DNA of 15,348 nt from an uncultured Eubacterium sp. (GTDB lineage: Bacteria; Bacillota; Clostridia; Lachnospirales; Lachnospiraceae), in contig CAJTLS010000041.1 in the NCBI GenBank assembly GCA_910577295.1, forward strand, positions 1 to 15,348. The letters are read 5' to 3'. Shown here piece by piece: positions 14,868 to 15,348 of this stretch (the first letter of the stretch is position 1; the number at the start of each line of letters is the position of its first letter). The position numbers and the translations under genes are program-made. The notes beneath the pieces were generated by a model that did not search any database, was not told the DNA's origin, and saw only the letters and a program-made list of their open reading frames with translations.

Positions 14868-15348
14868 ATGGGAAAATGGAAATCAATGATATATGGAACA
14901 ATAGCCGCCCTGATGTGCGGCTTTGTTCTGTTTATGAACGGAATTAACGCTCAGGCAGCAGATGAAAACCTCACCCTTGGCGAGAACCTCACCTTTGGCG
15001 AGAACCTCACCTTTGGCGAGAACCTCACCTTTGGTGAGGTGTACAACACCGCTGTCGAAGAAGCCTACGGCGACACGTTCCGCAGCGTCTATGAAAACCG
15101 TCTGGCCGGCTCCCCCTTAGAAGCCGAGTGCGCCGACGGCGTGGACACCGCCACCGGACACTTAATCCTCTCCCGCAATGACCTTTCCCTTGAGGGAACC
15201 GGCGGCATGGATTTTGAATTGAACCGTTACTACGACAGCAACGAAGCCAACTTAGGGCATGCCACCGTCGAGCATGTAGACGAACTCAAACGGGACACCG
15301 TATGGGTCGAATACACGGCAGAAGACGGCAGCAAACGGGAACTTATCG
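14868..15348 (+). CDS. RHS/wall-associated secreted protein, N-terminal part (runs off the end)
   Basis: 160 codons are visible before the window ends. It has a Sec signal peptide (MGKWKSMIYGTIAALMCGFV, cleavage near AQA, residue 30), four ENLT[LF]G repeats (33-56), a linker with EEAYGDTFRSVYENRLAG, then DTATGHLILSRNDLSLEGTG and DFELNRYYDS (about 90-125). The last part matches the DUF6531-type segment that opens RHS/YD-repeat proteins such as WapA-like polymorphic toxins. The toxin end, if any, lies outside. RBS AGAGGG is 8 nt before the ATG. Codons are clearly more GC-rich than in the genes to the left. It should be exported to the surface; contact-dependent antagonism is the family precedent. 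Confidence 0.85.
   Translation, partial: MGKWKSMIYGTIAALMCGFVLFMNGINAQAADENLTLGENLTFGENLTFGENLTFGEVYNTAVEEAYGDTFRSVYENRLAGSPLEAECADGVDTATGHLILSRNDLSLEGTGGMDFELNRYYDSNEANLGHATVEHVDELKRDTVWVEYTAEDGSKRELI
14964..15035 (+). repeat. Four tandem 18-bp in-frame repeats
   Basis: The unit GARAACCTCACCYTTGGY repeats four times without gaps, encoding ENLTLG once and ENLTFG three times, just after the signal peptide. The three right-hand copies are almost identical at DNA level, which suggests recent slippage. Copy changes keep the reading frame. Confidence 0.95.

Overview
The window looks like a low-GC Firmicute, most likely a gut-type Clostridia (Lachnospiraceae-like). The reasons are strong AGGAGG-type ribosome binding sites, a CotF-family spore-coat protein, a classical lipobox lipoprotein, a LytTR/GHKL two-component system, and the start of a Sec-exported RHS-type protein. 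All calls were made by eye from sequence; no database search was run. No tRNA, rRNA or CRISPR array was seen.

Layout: (1) 1-110 holds the first codons of a minus-strand gene that leaves the window, with a palindrome over its likely -10 box. (2) 112-3604 is a probable plus-strand operon: a 67-aa ORF with no clear family (perhaps the tail of a truncated gene), a small lipoprotein, a 773-aa secreted protein (three ricin-type beta-trefoils, two Ig-like BIG2 domains, a C-terminal M23 peptidase domain), and a small membrane-anchored protein, closed by a strong terminator. (3) 3605-5088 is a minus-strand accessory patch: a GNAT acetyltransferase, a decayed fragment of a DNA cytosine-5 methyltransferase (motif I and the following DID...Y..N region), and a 186-aa protein of unknown function that starts at TTG. 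(4) 5046-5548 is a CotF-like gene with a perfect 13-bp terminator. (5) 5658-14593 is the centrepiece: a LytTR response regulator overlapping a very short GHKL sensor kinase, a 187-nt structured leader, then four consecutive full-length ABC exporter half-transporters. (6) 14584-14787 is a possible 67-aa antisense gene. (7) 14868 to the end is the start of an RHS/wall-associated protein of higher GC, with four 18-bp in-frame repeats just after its signal peptide.

The most interesting system is regions 5 and 6. The four transporters form an A-B-C-D series in which A resembles C and B resembles D, so the operon looks like a duplicated heterodimeric exporter pair. All four ATPase domains keep their catalytic residues. 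The kinase has one membrane helix and essentially no sensor domain, and no AgrB/AgrD or bacteriocin precursor gene is visible. One hypothesis is that the kinase reads transporter activity rather than a ligand, and that the pairs export peptides or give self-protection. Other points are the divergent zinc-ligand region of the lectin-M23 protein, the methyltransferase fossil, and the repeat block in the RHS protein.
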